Below are positions 24,004 to 33,111 of a stretch of 45,883 nucleotides of DNA, in pieces. The stretch lies in assembly GCA_013359445.1 (NCBI GenBank), contig JABWBV010000002.1:1-45883 (forward strand), given 5' to 3'. Origin of the DNA: Anaerolineales bacterium (GTDB lineage Bacteria; Chloroflexota; Anaerolineae; Anaerolineales; JABWBV01). Under the pieces are notes generated by a model. It was not told where the DNA came from and searched no databases. It saw only the letters and a list, made by a program, of their open reading frames with translations. Numbering within the stretch: position 1 is the first letter of the stretch; the number at the start of each line of letters is the position of its first letter. Position numbers and translations under genes: made by a program.

Positions 24004-24399
24004 TTATCTGCTGAAAAATGCCCTGGCTGGTTTGCGAAATAAAATCCAGGCGGTAAAGATTGTGATGAAAAGACTAATCGCAATGGCAAAGGGCGTGTTC
24101 ACCCTGGCGGTTTGTGATTGCGTCATCCATAGCCGGTCAAACCAAAAAAAGATGAGCAAAGCACTCAGGTAGGCAAAGGTATAGCGCGGACTCCAGGGCG
24201 CTCCCCGCCAGAGGCCCCAAACGGCCAGCAAGCCAGCCAGGCCAACGAGTAATCCTGTCGCGACCAAATAGCCAGGAGAAATGGTGAGCGTGTTCAAAAA
24301 AGCCCAAAGGCGAATGGCCTGGCCTGCGCGGACGAGGCCAGCCAACGCAAGGGTTAAAACACCAATTGTTAAGAGCGTTACGGAATAGGGGCGGGCCAT
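24004..24399 (-). CDS. four-helix membrane protein of unknown function
   Basis: The protein (131 residues from ATG 24399) shows four hydrophobic segments: V-T-L-L-T-I-G-V-L-T-L-A-L near the start, then about 40-60, 68-88 and 100-120, ending in F-R-K-P-A-R-A-F-F-S-R. An in-frame TTG at 24453 gives 18 extra residues rich in Pro and is less likely. No family is recognised. It lies between the carboxylase operon and the toxin-antitoxin pair, on the same strand as both, ending about 75 bases before the pccB-like start. Confidence 0.65.
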   Translation of the reverse strand: MARPYSVTLLTIGVLTLALAGLVRAGQAIRLWAFLNTLTISPGYLVATGLLVGLAGLLAVWGLWRGAPWSPRYTFAYLSALLIFFWFDRLWMTQSQTARVNTPFAIAISLFITIFTAWILFRKPARAFFSR

Positions 24400-24449
24400 A
24401 GGAATGGGAAGGGGGATTGGCGATTGAGCGCCGTGCTTTACCGTGTGAA

Positions 24450-24944
24450 TCAAGAATTCATTAGGACTTTTAGTCGTTCGATGGTGCCCCCAGTTTCCTT
24501 TCGTTTGACAAGGGTGCCAATCGCTTTTTCTGCTACGGTTTGGATGAGTTCAACAGGTTGCTTCATCCAGTCTGTTTCATTGACCCAATCCGGGAAGGCG
24601 GTTTCATTCAGCGCCATAGCCCGCCGAATACAGCGATCTACCTCAGCTAAGTCTCGGGGAGATAGTTTTCCGACTTGATGCACGACTAGAGACGCTTCTA
24701 TCGCGGCAATCTTGGGCCGAACAAAAGAAGGCTTGGGTAGCCCTGCTATTTTCCAGTCCGCTAATGAATAGTCTAACAGCGGATTTACTTTCGCCATTTG
24801 CGAGGAGACATAAGCCATTAACAATTCGGAGCGATGGCGATGATAAAGCTCGCCGCTCACGATCACGGCAGGGCGTGTTTTCGTCGCGGTTAAATTCGTA
24901 AAAGGAAAAGGAATCAGGACAATCTCACCCCGTTGAAAGGCCAT
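24450..24944 (-). CDS. MazF/PemK-family toxin-like protein
   Basis: The protein (164 residues from ATG 24944) starts with the typical M-A-F-Q-R-G-E-I-V-L-I-P-F-P-F-T-N-L of MazF/PemK endoribonucleases. Next come R-P-A-V-I-V-S and a conserved late strand region (K-P-S-F-V-R-P-K-I-A-A-I). Family members cut mRNA at short sequences and are blocked by a partner antitoxin. The C-terminal ~40 residues are an added helical tail. I chose ATG 24944 because GGAGG lies upstream within a good distance; the frame extends 19 codons further into the antitoxin gene. The antitoxin gene precedes it and overlaps by 20 bases. Confidence 0.82.
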   Translation of the reverse strand: MAFQRGEIVLIPFPFTNLTATKTRPAVIVSGELYHRHRSELLMAYVSSQMAKVNPLLDYSLADWKIAGLPKPSFVRPKIAAIEASLVVHQVGKLSPRDLAEVDRCIRRAMALNETAFPDWVNETDWMKQPVELIQTVAEKAIGTLVKRKETGGTIERLKVLMNS

Positions 24945-25161
24945 AAAGCTCCCTCCAATTATCGTAAATGGCATCTTCCTCGTTATCCCAATCTTTTTCA
25001 AACGCGGCCAGGCTCATTTTCATCCAATCCTGTTCATCTTCCTCATCCGTGAGCAAACTATCGAGTAATAATTTTGCCAGGGTCAAACGTTCCACGGGGG
25101 TAAATTGTGCGGCTGTCCCTAAAATTTTGGTTACACGAGGGGTAACGGATAAATTCATCAT
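24925..25161 (-). CDS. antitoxin-like partner of the MazF-type toxin
   Basis: This small protein (78 residues from ATG 25161) has an N-terminal segment T-P-R-V-T-K-I-L and a helix Q-F-T-P-V-E-R-L-T-L-A-K-L-L-L-D-S-L-L. An acidic region D-E-E-D-E-Q-D-W follows, and the C-terminal motif D-N-E-E-D-A-I-Y-D-N-W-R-E-L-Y is typical of uncharacterised antitoxins found next to MazF genes. The ATG at 25161 has GGAG seven bases upstream; the ATG at 25167 would be too close to it. It overlaps the toxin by 20 bases, the common antitoxin-first order, and probably regulates the pair. Confidence 0.78.
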   Translation of the reverse strand: MMNLSVTPRVTKILGTAAQFTPVERLTLAKLLLDSLLTDEEDEQDWMKMSLAAFEKDWDNEEDAIYDNWRELYGLSTG

Positions 25162-25200
25162 CGTCATACTCCGGTCTTAAATCGTTTTTTTCATCTTGTT

Positions 25201-25249
25201 GTAGTGACGACTTCAGTCGTAATGACAAACGACTGAAACCGTCACTACG
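25201..25249 (+). repeat. palindromic intergenic repeat (GTAGTGACGACTTCAGTCGT type)
   Basis: The first arm (25201-25220) and the second arm (25229-25248) are reverse complements with two mismatches around an AATGACAA loop. The same words are common as REP-like elements in Chloroflexota-like genomes. No T-run follows, so it is not a normal terminator, though it lies between the dehydrogenase and the antitoxin gene. Confidence 0.7.
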
Positions 25250-25285
25250 ATCAAAATCCGTGGCTGAATTTTACTACATCTGTCT

Positions 25286-26317
25286 CTACGGAATCGCGAG
25301 CGTGATTTTACCCAACTGTTCCCCTTTTTCCAACCGTTCGTGTGCGGCGCGGACTTCTTGCATCGGGAAGGTTTTGTCGATCACCGGGCGGAGTTTGCCC
25401 GCAAAAAGGAGCGCGAACACGTCGGCAAAGTCTTTTTTCGTCCCCATTGTGGAGCCGATGATCGAAAGCTGTTTGCCAAAGATGAACCGGTTATCAATCT
25501 CGAACTTTGGCCCACCCGTGTTACCGACGGTGAGAATGCGCCCGCCCTTGCGCGCGGCACGGAAACTGAGCGGGTACGTGGTCCCAACGTTATCCACCAC
25601 CACATCCACCCCCCGCCGGTTTGTGAGTTTGAACATCGTCTTGGACCAATCTTCCTCCTTCGTCCGATCCACCAGGACATCGGCCCCCAACACTTCCGCC
25701 AGCGCGAGTTTTTCCGCCCCCGCGCCGACGACGTACACCGTGGCCCCGACCAGTTTGGCGATTTGAATGCTCGCCGTGTTCACCCCGCCCGACGCGCCGA
25801 CGATCAGCACATTTTCGCCGGGGCGCAGGTTCGCACGCGTGATCAGGGAGTGCCACGCGGTGAGGTACACGAGTGAGGCCCCCGCCGCCGCGTGGTAGTC
25901 GAACCCGTCCGGGAGGGGGAGGACGTTTGCCGCGGGGACGGCAAGCAATTCGGCGTTGGTGCCGCGCACCGTTTCTCCGAGCAGGTGCCACGTTCGGCAG
26001 AGGTTGTCCTGCCCGGCCAGGCAGAAGTCACAGGTGCCACAGCCCAGGTTGGCGTTGATCACGACGCGCTGGCCGATTTCGATTCCGGTCACCCCCTCGC
26101 CCAACGCGGCGATTTCTCCCGCGCCGTCGGAGCCGGGAATATGGGGGTATTGCAGTTTGATGCCGGGCCAGCCGTTGCGCGTCCAGAGGTCCACGCGATT
26201 GAGCGCGGCGGCGTGCAGGCGGACAAGCACTTCGCCCCGCGCGGGTGCGGGATCAGGGAAATCGGCATATTCGAGGACTTCGGGGCCGCCGTGGGTGTGG
26301 TAGAGGATCGCTTTCAT
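25286..26317 (-). CDS. zinc-binding medium-chain dehydrogenase/reductase (quinone-oxidoreductase-like)
   Basis: This 343-residue protein is an MDR-family NAD(P)H-dependent oxidoreductase. The structural zinc site is complete: C93, C96, C99 and C107 in C-G-T-C-D-F-C-L-A-G-Q-D-N-L-C. At the place of the catalytic zinc Cys there is Asn40 (A-L-N-R-V-D), so the catalytic zinc is probably lost or altered; H59 remains in Y-P-H-I-P-G. The cofactor loop is V-G-A-S-G-G-V. Quinone oxidoreductases and acryloyl-CoA reductases of this family are options. It is a single gene with intergenic repeats on one side. Confidence 0.88.
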   Translation of the reverse strand: MKAILYHTHGGPEVLEYADFPDPAPARGEVLVRLHAAALNRVDLWTRNGWPGIKLQYPHIPGSDGAGEIAALGEGVTGIEIGQRVVINANLGCGTCDFCLAGQDNLCRTWHLLGETVRGTNAELLAVPAANVLPLPDGFDYHAAAGASLVYLTAWHSLITRANLRPGENVLIVGASGGVNTASIQIAKLVGATVYVVGAGAEKLALAEVLGADVLVDRTKEEDWSKTMFKLTNRRGVDVVVDNVGTTYPLSFRAARKGGRILTVGNTGGPKFEIDNRFIFGKQLSIIGSTMGTKKDFADVFALLFAGKLRPVIDKTFPMQEVRAAHERLEKGEQLGKITLAIP

Positions 26318-26371
26318 GGATGACTCCTGGTATGTTGGTTTGCTGATTTACTGGTTTGTTGTTTTTGTCAG

Positions 26372-28645
26372 TTACTTGAGCCGCACTTCCCAGAGGTGGA
26401 CGTGGCCGGGTTCGCCCTGGCGGAGGTCGTGAATTTCGAGGCGGAGGACGGCGATCGGCACCGTTTCGCCTAAATCCATGAGCACGCGGGGGTTGTCCAA
26501 AAAGCCTTCCAACTCCTGGGTAAAGACAAGGGGGTCTGCGCCAAATTCGGGGTAGGCGTACACCGTGACGTTGACCCGCGCGGCCCCGATCACCAGGTCT
26601 AGCGCACGCACGGGGCGGGTCTCGGGGAGGTACATTTCGATGATGAGCGGGTTGGCTTCGGCGGTGCGGATCAGGGTGTCGTCGTTGTCGTCAAAGATGT
26701 TGGGGACTTCACCCATGTCGAGTTGGGGATAACGAACGGGGATGGCGACTCCTTCAAAGTAGGCGGAGGTGTCGTACAAAAAGCGGCGGGCTTCGGCTTC
26801 CTGTGCCAAAATTTCGTCAATGTTGTCCACGTATGCGGCTTTGACGAACAAAAATCCGGGGCTACCTGTTGGATAATCGATTGTGCGCTCGATTTGGAAG
26901 TTAAGTTTGCCATTGCGCCCCAATTCGATATATTCACCGATGGTGATGACAAATAATTGGTTCGGGTCAATTTCCCGATGCTCGTATTGGTAGGGCAACA
27001 AACTGCCCAATTGGATGGGCAGAGGGTCAAACAAAAAGAAGCGGGCGAGATTTGTGGCACCGTTGGCAAAATCGGGGGTGAGGACAATTTGGACGTTGGG
27101 GTTTTCGGCTCGGAGATTTTTGATCTCGCGGAAAACCTGCCGCGCCCCGTATTGCATCCCGTTGAAAGAGTAATCGGCATAATAAAAGGGGCCGTTGACC
27201 AGTGCATCCAGGAGAAAAACCAGATTGCACAGGGCAAGGAAGATGAAGATAACTTTTGGGAGGGTGTTACCGGGGGGGGCGGGGGGCCGGTAACGGGTGT
27301 AAAGGGTTTGTGCCCAGGTCAGGGTTTGGATGAACCCCAACGTGGTGAGCAGGGTGATCGGGATGACGAAAAAGAGCGCGCGAGTGACTCCCAACCCGGC
27401 GACCGCGGCCCCCACGGGGGAGGCCAACCCCGCGAGGACGAGCGTGCGCCACGCGGGGGTGCGGAAGTGCCAAACTGCCTGCCCCAGTCCTATCGTCGCA
27501 AAGGGCAGGGTGATCCACAGCAGATTGCCATGGGTTCCCATCAAATGCCGGGGGATGTCGATGAAGTTGGGGAAGTACCAGTAAAGCGGGCTTAATCCGG
27601 TGAGGTATTGTTTGAAAAAGATTTGGGCTTTTTCGAGGGGGGTGAAATTGCCGATCAAGTAGGAGGAGGATTCCCGTAGGTTTTCTGCGACCGCGCCTGG
27701 GTGGGTGAGTTGAAACCGCACGTAGGGGAGCGCAAACAGCACGAGCATCGCCACCCCGCGCATCCCCACCTGGCGGTGTTCCCAATGATACCGAAAATCC
27801 ACGATCAGCAAACTGATCCCAAGTGTTCCCATAACCAGTTGCCCCGGTGCGTAGCTGTAAAACGTCAGCGCGCCAAAAATGAGTGCGGGGTACAAGTGGT
27901 GAGGCGCGTGTGTTCGGTAGCGCAGGTAAAAGTATAGAAACGCGGCAAAAAAGGAGGTGGCTACGGCGGTTTCGAATGCGGTGCGGGAGTGCAGGAACCA
28001 CGCGGGGGCGATGGAAAGGATGAGCGGCCCCATCCACCAGTCGGGTTTCTTAAAAATCTGTTTAAGAATCAAGCCCACACTACCTGCCGCGAGCAGGGTG
28101 AGGAAGACGGTGGTACCCCGCACCACCCACACCGATTTTCCAAAGAGAAGGGCCGGGAGGAGGCTGAGGTACACCGTCGCCCCCAGGCTGAATTTGCGAT
28201 CATTTCGGAAGTAGGTGGGCAGAAAGGTGTCGCCCTCGTAGATGAAGTTGTCCCGCACCAGATCGAGGGCGAGGAGGGTTGGGATGGCCTCGTCGGAGAA
28301 AAAGTAGATGGGGTAATCGGGCAGGGCGATGAGCCGCACGCCCAGGTAGACGATCAGTCCGAGGACAAATAGCCGGGTCGTCAGGGACCAGTTTCGGGGT
28401 AGAGACAAGCGCCAGGGGCGAGCCGGGAGGGGGGCGTCGGGCGGGAGGGGGGGGTGAAAGGCCAGGGTTTCTTCGTAGCGGCCTTGCCCGGGTGGGGCGC
28501 TCACTTCGATGGTGCCGCGCTGTTCCGGCTTGCCGGTTTCGTTGAGCAGTTCGACCGTGACGCGGACGCGCGCGCCTTCTGCCAGGCGGAGGGTCATTTC
28601 CACCGGGTTTGGGGTGGGGGCGTCGGGGGGAGGGGCGGGGGTCAT
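26372..28645 (-). CDS. GT-C fold membrane glycosyltransferase (family 39-like), first of three paralogues from the 3' side
   Basis: This 757-residue integral membrane protein has about ten to twelve hydrophobic segments. The acidic pair D118-E119 lies in the first external loop (Y-F-F-S-D-E-A-I-P-T), typical of GT39/ArnT-like transferases that use a lipid-linked sugar. An N-terminal ~90 residues with Pro-rich linker precede the first segment. The C-terminal ~200 residues are soluble and beta-rich and end with E-P-G-H-V-H-L-W-E-V; the region I-F-D-D-N-D-D-T-L-I-R-T-A-E-A-N-P resembles a discoidin/F5/8C-type sugar-binding domain. It starts five bases after the stop of the next paralogue, so it is coupled. 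ATG 28645 was preferred over an in-frame upstream start that reads the preceding gene. Confidence 0.8.
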   Translation of the reverse strand: MTPAPPPDAPTPNPVEMTLRLAEGARVRVTVELLNETGKPEQRGTIEVSAPPGQGRYEETLAFHPPLPPDAPLPARPWRLSLPRNWSLTTRLFVLGLIVYLGVRLIALPDYPIYFFSDEAIPTLLALDLVRDNFIYEGDTFLPTYFRNDRKFSLGATVYLSLLPALLFGKSVWVVRGTTVFLTLLAAGSVGLILKQIFKKPDWWMGPLILSIAPAWFLHSRTAFETAVATSFFAAFLYFYLRYRTHAPHHLYPALIFGALTFYSYAPGQLVMGTLGISLLIVDFRYHWEHRQVGMRGVAMLVLFALPYVRFQLTHPGAVAENLRESSSYLIGNFTPLEKAQIFFKQYLTGLSPLYWYFPNFIDIPRHLMGTHGNLLWITLPFATIGLGQAVWHFRTPAWRTLVLAGLASPVGAAVAGLGVTRALFFVIPITLLTTLGFIQTLTWAQTLYTRYRPPAPPGNTLPKVIFIFLALCNLVFLLDALVNGPFYYADYSFNGMQYGARQVFREIKNLRAENPNVQIVLTPDFANGATNLARFFLFDPLPIQLGSLLPYQYEHREIDPNQLFVITIGEYIELGRNGKLNFQIERTIDYPTGSPGFLFVKAAYVDNIDEILAQEAEARRFLYDTSAYFEGVAIPVRYPQLDMGEVPNIFDDNDDTLIRTAEANPLIIEMYLPETRPVRALDLVIGAARVNVTVYAYPEFGADPLVFTQELEGFLDNPRVLMDLGETVPIAVLRLEIHDLRQGEPGHVHLWEVRLK

Positions 28646-28650
28646 GGGGG

Positions 28651-31062
28651 TTAGCGCAACCAGAGGTCCCAAAGATGCACGTGTTCCGGTTCGCCGCGTT
28701 CGACGAGGAGGACTTCGAGGCGGAGCGTTTGTACGAGGTACGTCTCCCCAAAGTTTATCACTTTCTCGCGGGGGAGGTCACGTCCGTCTACGATTTGGGT
28801 GATGACCACAGGCGGTTGATCGGACGCGGTGGTGAGGGAGGTGGTGATTTGGGTTTTATCGCCGCCGATGCGGAGCGTTAACTCTTGGAGGGGGCGTGGT
28901 TCGGGAAAGATGATTTCCAGGATGAAGGGGTTCGCTTCCAGGGTGCGGATGACCGTTTGATCGTTTCCGTCAAAAAGCTCTGGGAGCGTGCCCATGTCCA
29001 ACAAGGAGTAGTGAACTTGAAGCGAGGTTCCATCCGCCAGGGTGACGGTGCCCTCCTGCAAGACGTGCCGCGCGTCCCGTTCTTCGGCCAAAATCTCTGT
29101 GATGTTGTCCACATAAACCAGGTGGACGAAATAAAAGCCTGGTTGTCCGTTGGGGTAAGGAAGCGTATACGCAACTTCGACCGATGCAAATTTGCCTGAT
29201 GCCTGGGCTTGGGCGTACTCTTCCGGGGTCAATACAATGAGATGCATGGGGGCAAGGTCTTTGACCGTGTTAAGGAACGCATCAATACTTGCGAGTTCGA
29301 TCTCTAACGGCTCATCCAAAAAAAACGCGTTCAGGACATCTGAATTATTGGCCCAATCCGAGGTGAGGGTGATCTGGATGGTGTTATAAGCATCTAGATA
29401 CGTGTCGATTTTGTCAAACAATGGTTCCGCGCCATACTGCATTCCCCCAAACCCATAATCCTGATGCCAAAATGGCCCGTTGCGAAGCGCGTCGGTGGTG
29501 AACGCCCACAACCCCAGCCCAAGCACGGCGAACAAACCGGGGGCGAAGGCAAATCGCCAGGACGGGCGGGTGGCGCGCACGTGTGTTTCCGCCCATCGCA
29601 GAAGGGTGAGCAATCCCGCGGCGGTCAAAAGCGTGATCGGGAGCACAAAGGTGAGCACGCGGGTGTTGCCAATCTCGGCGATGGTGCCGGGCAAGGGGGC
29701 AATCAACAGGGCAAGGAGAATTGTTCGGTACGTCAGGCGGATGTGCGTCTCCGCGGGGGCCTCTTCTCCCCAAAATGAACGGACTTTCTCCGGTAGGAAC
29801 GCCCTCAAGCGTTGAACCACCTTCCCCGGCAAAACGGCTTTGAGCGCCACGGCGACCCCCACCAATGCGAACGGCAGGGTGATCCCCATCAGATTCCCGT
29901 AGGTGCCCATTTGATGCCGGGGGATGTCTTTAAAATTCAAAAAAAACCAGTATCCGGGGGAAAGACCATAAAAATACAAAGAGAAAAACCGGGCCAACTT
30001 TTCCGACAAGGGCCACGGTTGAAGCCAATACGATTCCACCTCGCGCAAATGCGTCAAGACGGCGTCAGCCGCTTGCAAACGAAACCGCAGGTATGGCAGG
30101 CTCAACACGAGCAACCAGGCCAACCCGCCCACGCTGGTTTGCCAGTGTTTGAGGTGGTAAGGCAAGTCCAACAAGAGAAGCGCCGCGCCGCACGCGACGA
30201 TGACGACTTGGGCGGGGCTGTACGCGTAAAACGTGAGCGCGCCAAACGCCAACGCCGCATACAGGTGTTTGGGAGCATCCAACCGATAACGCAAATAAAA
30301 ATACAGAAACCCGGCATACATCGAAACAGATAAAACCGTCTCAAACGCCGTGCGGGAGTGCAAAAACCACACGGGGGCCAATGCCAACAACAACGTCGCC
30401 GCCCACCCATACGGCAACTTAAGAAAATCGCGAACGATCAGCGCAACGGTCAGGGCCGGAATCAAAGTCAGCAGGATAGATGTGCCCCGCGTAACCAAAA
30501 CGGACTTGCCAAATAGCAAAGTGGGGATAATTTGCACATACACAGAAAGACTCAGGTTGTACAATTGTCCGTTTTTGAAATAAGTAGGCAAGTACGTTGA
30601 GTCAACATACCCCTCATGCTCAATGAGATTTGCCGCATGGACGGTGTGGATTGCTTCGTCCCCATTGAAATACACGGGATATTGATCGAGACCCACAAAA
30701 CGGGTGAGCAGATACAGTGCCAACGCCGCGCCCAGAAGGATCACCTCCGCGCGGGGGAACCACCCTGTGTAGGCGCGCCCCACGCGCGTAAGCCCCTCCC
30801 CCGCGCGAGCCACGAAACTCCACGCGGGCGCCGGTGCCCCAACCGGGTGCAAATCCACCGTGCGGGCGGGCACCTGCGCGGGCAGTGGCGTTTCCACGCG
30901 CCGAATTTCTAACCTGGAAACACGTTTGGGACCGAAAATAGGCGGAACCCGGCGTGGCACCCCCCGATTTTTGCGTTTTCGCCAGCGCCAAAACAGGTAG
31001 CCTTCCAGCGCGAGGGTGATCGTGAGGATCACAAAAAGGGCAAAAAACGAACTGGCATTCAT
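28651..31062 (-). CDS. GT-C fold membrane glycosyltransferase (family 39-like), second of three
   Basis: This 803-residue membrane protein begins with a single helix (about 7-24) and a basic segment. A ~60-residue linker and a multi-span region follow. The catalytic-type acidic pair D135-E136 is in Y-F-N-G-D-E-A-I-H-T. A soluble C-terminal region shares with its neighbour Y-V-D-N-I-T-E-I-L-A-E-E, L-D-M-G-T-L-P-E-L-F-D-G-N-D-Q-T and a final E-P-E-H-V-H-L-W-D-L. It may add sugars to membrane lipids, proteins or wall polymers on the outer face; the acceptor is not known. It lies 11 bases after the third paralogue, so the three form a unit. Confidence 0.8.
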   Translation of the reverse strand: MNASSFFALFVILTITLALEGYLFWRWRKRKNRGVPRRVPPIFGPKRVSRLEIRRVETPLPAQVPARTVDLHPVGAPAPAWSFVARAGEGLTRVGRAYTGWFPRAEVILLGAALALYLLTRFVGLDQYPVYFNGDEAIHTVHAANLIEHEGYVDSTYLPTYFKNGQLYNLSLSVYVQIIPTLLFGKSVLVTRGTSILLTLIPALTVALIVRDFLKLPYGWAATLLLALAPVWFLHSRTAFETVLSVSMYAGFLYFYLRYRLDAPKHLYAALAFGALTFYAYSPAQVVIVACGAALLLLDLPYHLKHWQTSVGGLAWLLVLSLPYLRFRLQAADAVLTHLREVESYWLQPWPLSEKLARFFSLYFYGLSPGYWFFLNFKDIPRHQMGTYGNLMGITLPFALVGVAVALKAVLPGKVVQRLRAFLPEKVRSFWGEEAPAETHIRLTYRTILLALLIAPLPGTIAEIGNTRVLTFVLPITLLTAAGLLTLLRWAETHVRATRPSWRFAFAPGLFAVLGLGLWAFTTDALRNGPFWHQDYGFGGMQYGAEPLFDKIDTYLDAYNTIQITLTSDWANNSDVLNAFFLDEPLEIELASIDAFLNTVKDLAPMHLIVLTPEEYAQAQASGKFASVEVAYTLPYPNGQPGFYFVHLVYVDNITEILAEERDARHVLQEGTVTLADGTSLQVHYSLLDMGTLPELFDGNDQTVIRTLEANPFILEIIFPEPRPLQELTLRIGGDKTQITTSLTTASDQPPVVITQIVDGRDLPREKVINFGETYLVQTLRLEVLLVERGEPEHVHLWDLWLR

Positions 31063-31072
31063 ACCGCTTACT

Positions 31073-33070
31073 TTACCATGTCCCTTCGTAGCGCGTGTAC
31101 AACAAAACCCCCTCGTCGGTGTGCACCTCGCGCAGGGTGCCGCCCGGATAAAGTTGTTGAACCTCAGTCAGCTCGGCCTGATAAGCGGGGAGAAAGACAA
31201 ACACCACCGACCCCGTGATGGGCGGCTTCGGCGGGATCGTCACGTCGTGCCCTACCACGTGCGGGGCCAGAAAAGGCATACTGGCATGGGAATAGAACCC
31301 CATCTGAGGCGCGCCATAAAAAAAGATCTGGGTGTTTTCGGGCTGGGCGGCAAAATGATGCGCCAGATCATTGGCCACCCAGTTGGTGTCATAAAGCGCC
31401 TGCGCGCGGGGGGCAAAATCCCAAAAATAAAACCGCACATCATCGACAGCCATCCATACCACTCCGGCAAAAATCAGGCCGGTCAAAACGGTGCGGGCTT
31501 GCGGCATCAGTTCGCTCAAAATCTGTGTGAGTTCGTGCAGGGCAAACCCAATCAGTAACGCCACTGCAGGTGCCGCCGCAACAAACCGTTGTGCCGCGGT
31601 CGGTTCGTGGGTGATCCCCGTCATCATGCCAAACCCCACCAACCACAAAAAGACTAGCCATGCGCGGGTCTCGCGCGCATGGAGGCTGAGCAAGGCCAGC
31701 CCTGCCAAAAAAACGCCTCCGGCCAAAGGGCGGAGCATTGGTGTCTCCGGCAAATAAAACCCGACCAGGTTTTCCCGCACATACGCCTGCAAACCTAAAA
31801 ATATCTGGCGCAACACCACCCACCAGGCAGAGGTCCCGGTTCTTTGGGCATTGCCTGCAATCCACGCCCCATCAATCGCCACCCGACGCATCGGGGCCAA
31901 AAATTCGTTGGGATTGTTGAAATAAAACCACCCCAACGGCGCGGCGACGACAAACGCAACGGCCCCCATCCAAAACAACCCCGGCAGGGCACGGCGCAAG
32001 CGCGCCCGATCCAAAATCCCCGCCACAAACACCCACGCCGGAATCAACACAAAGAGCAAACGGGCACTGGCATAGAGATAGATACTCAGCCCCAAGGCCA
32101 CCCCCGCGATGAGAAAATAAACCCGTTTGCCATTCTGCCAACCCGCCCAAAGCCCCCCAATAACGACGATAAACACCAACCCATCCCACACATTGTTCAG
32201 CCCCAAACGGCTAAAGTGGATATGAAAATGAAACCCCACCAAAAAGAGTGCCCCCACCAACGCCGCCCGTGCCCCAAACAACATCCGCCCCACCAAATAC
32301 GTCCCCCCCACGGTCAGCGCCCCAGCCAGTGCAGAAAACACCCGCAAGGCCTCCATGTTTTGCCCCAAAAGCCACAGGGAAAAAGATTCGAGATAATAAA
32401 ATAACGCGGGAAAAGAATACCAACCGACGTTAAAAAGGTTATTGGTTTCACCTTTTACAAACGCCATCGCATTCAAACCCATGGAAGCTTCGTCCGAAGT
32501 CAAAAAAGGCGGATATTGGGCGGTAAACACCCCTCGGGTGAGCAAAGCCAACAACGTCACCCCGCCCGTGATGCCCCACACCCGGCGCGAAGGCCACCGG
32601 TTTGCCTCCTCCCGCCACCCCGCCAACCAGACGCTCCCGATGCCCAGCCCCCAAATGGAATACGTGATAAAAGGCGCACGCAATTTTGGCCCAAAATCAA
32701 TCGTCCGCGCGGCCAAAACAGCATACAACACCCCCACCACAAGAAAGATTACCTGAGATTCGTGAACCCCCAACCTCTGCCCCACCCCTTGGAGCGGGCG
32801 CGCCACCCAGGCGGGCAAACGCTTTGCATACGTTGCCTGAACCCCCACCAACACCATGATCCCCCCCAACCCCAACACCCCCGGCACCCATTGTTGTGCC
32901 GCCGGGGGAAACCCCTGAATGAACTGAGCGACAATCAAAGTCACCAACCCCAAAATCACTAAGGTGGCTTCGGGTTTATTTTGGGCTACTCCGGCAAAAA
33001 TCCCGGCGGCCCGCGGGGGAGATGTCAAAGGGGAAGGCGAAGAGGGGGGCTGGTTCGCTGAAGGTTTCAT
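31073..33070 (-). CDS. GT-C fold membrane glycosyltransferase (family 39-like), third of three
   Basis: This 665-residue protein starts at ATG 33070 with a Ser/Pro-rich tail (M-K-P-S-A-N-Q-P-P-S-S). It has about twelve hydrophobic spans and the acidic pair D193-E194 in F-L-T-S-D-E-A-S-M-G in the first large loop. Unlike its two neighbours it lacks the HVHLW-ending domain and finishes with Y-P-G-G-T-L-R-E-V-H-T-D-E. It is the first gene of the unit in the direction of transcription. An upstream in-frame extension of 12 codons was not used. The donor is probably a polyprenyl-phosphate sugar, as usual for GT-C enzymes, but this is family knowledge and not seen in the sequence. Confidence 0.8.
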   Translation of the reverse strand: MKPSANQPPSSPSPLTSPPRAAGIFAGVAQNKPEATLVILGLVTLIVAQFIQGFPPAAQQWVPGVLGLGGIMVLVGVQATYAKRLPAWVARPLQGVGQRLGVHESQVIFLVVGVLYAVLAARTIDFGPKLRAPFITYSIWGLGIGSVWLAGWREEANRWPSRRVWGITGGVTLLALLTRGVFTAQYPPFLTSDEASMGLNAMAFVKGETNNLFNVGWYSFPALFYYLESFSLWLLGQNMEALRVFSALAGALTVGGTYLVGRMLFGARAALVGALFLVGFHFHIHFSRLGLNNVWDGLVFIVVIGGLWAGWQNGKRVYFLIAGVALGLSIYLYASARLLFVLIPAWVFVAGILDRARLRRALPGLFWMGAVAFVVAAPLGWFYFNNPNEFLAPMRRVAIDGAWIAGNAQRTGTSAWWVVLRQIFLGLQAYVRENLVGFYLPETPMLRPLAGGVFLAGLALLSLHARETRAWLVFLWLVGFGMMTGITHEPTAAQRFVAAAPAVALLIGFALHELTQILSELMPQARTVLTGLIFAGVVWMAVDDVRFYFWDFAPRAQALYDTNWVANDLAHHFAAQPENTQIFFYGAPQMGFYSHASMPFLAPHVVGHDVTIPPKPPITGSVVFVFLPAYQAELTEVQQLYPGGTLREVHTDEGVLLYTRYEGTW

Positions 33071-33111
33071 AATCAAGACCCAAATATTTCGGCTTGTGCT
33101 CCCCACTGTGT

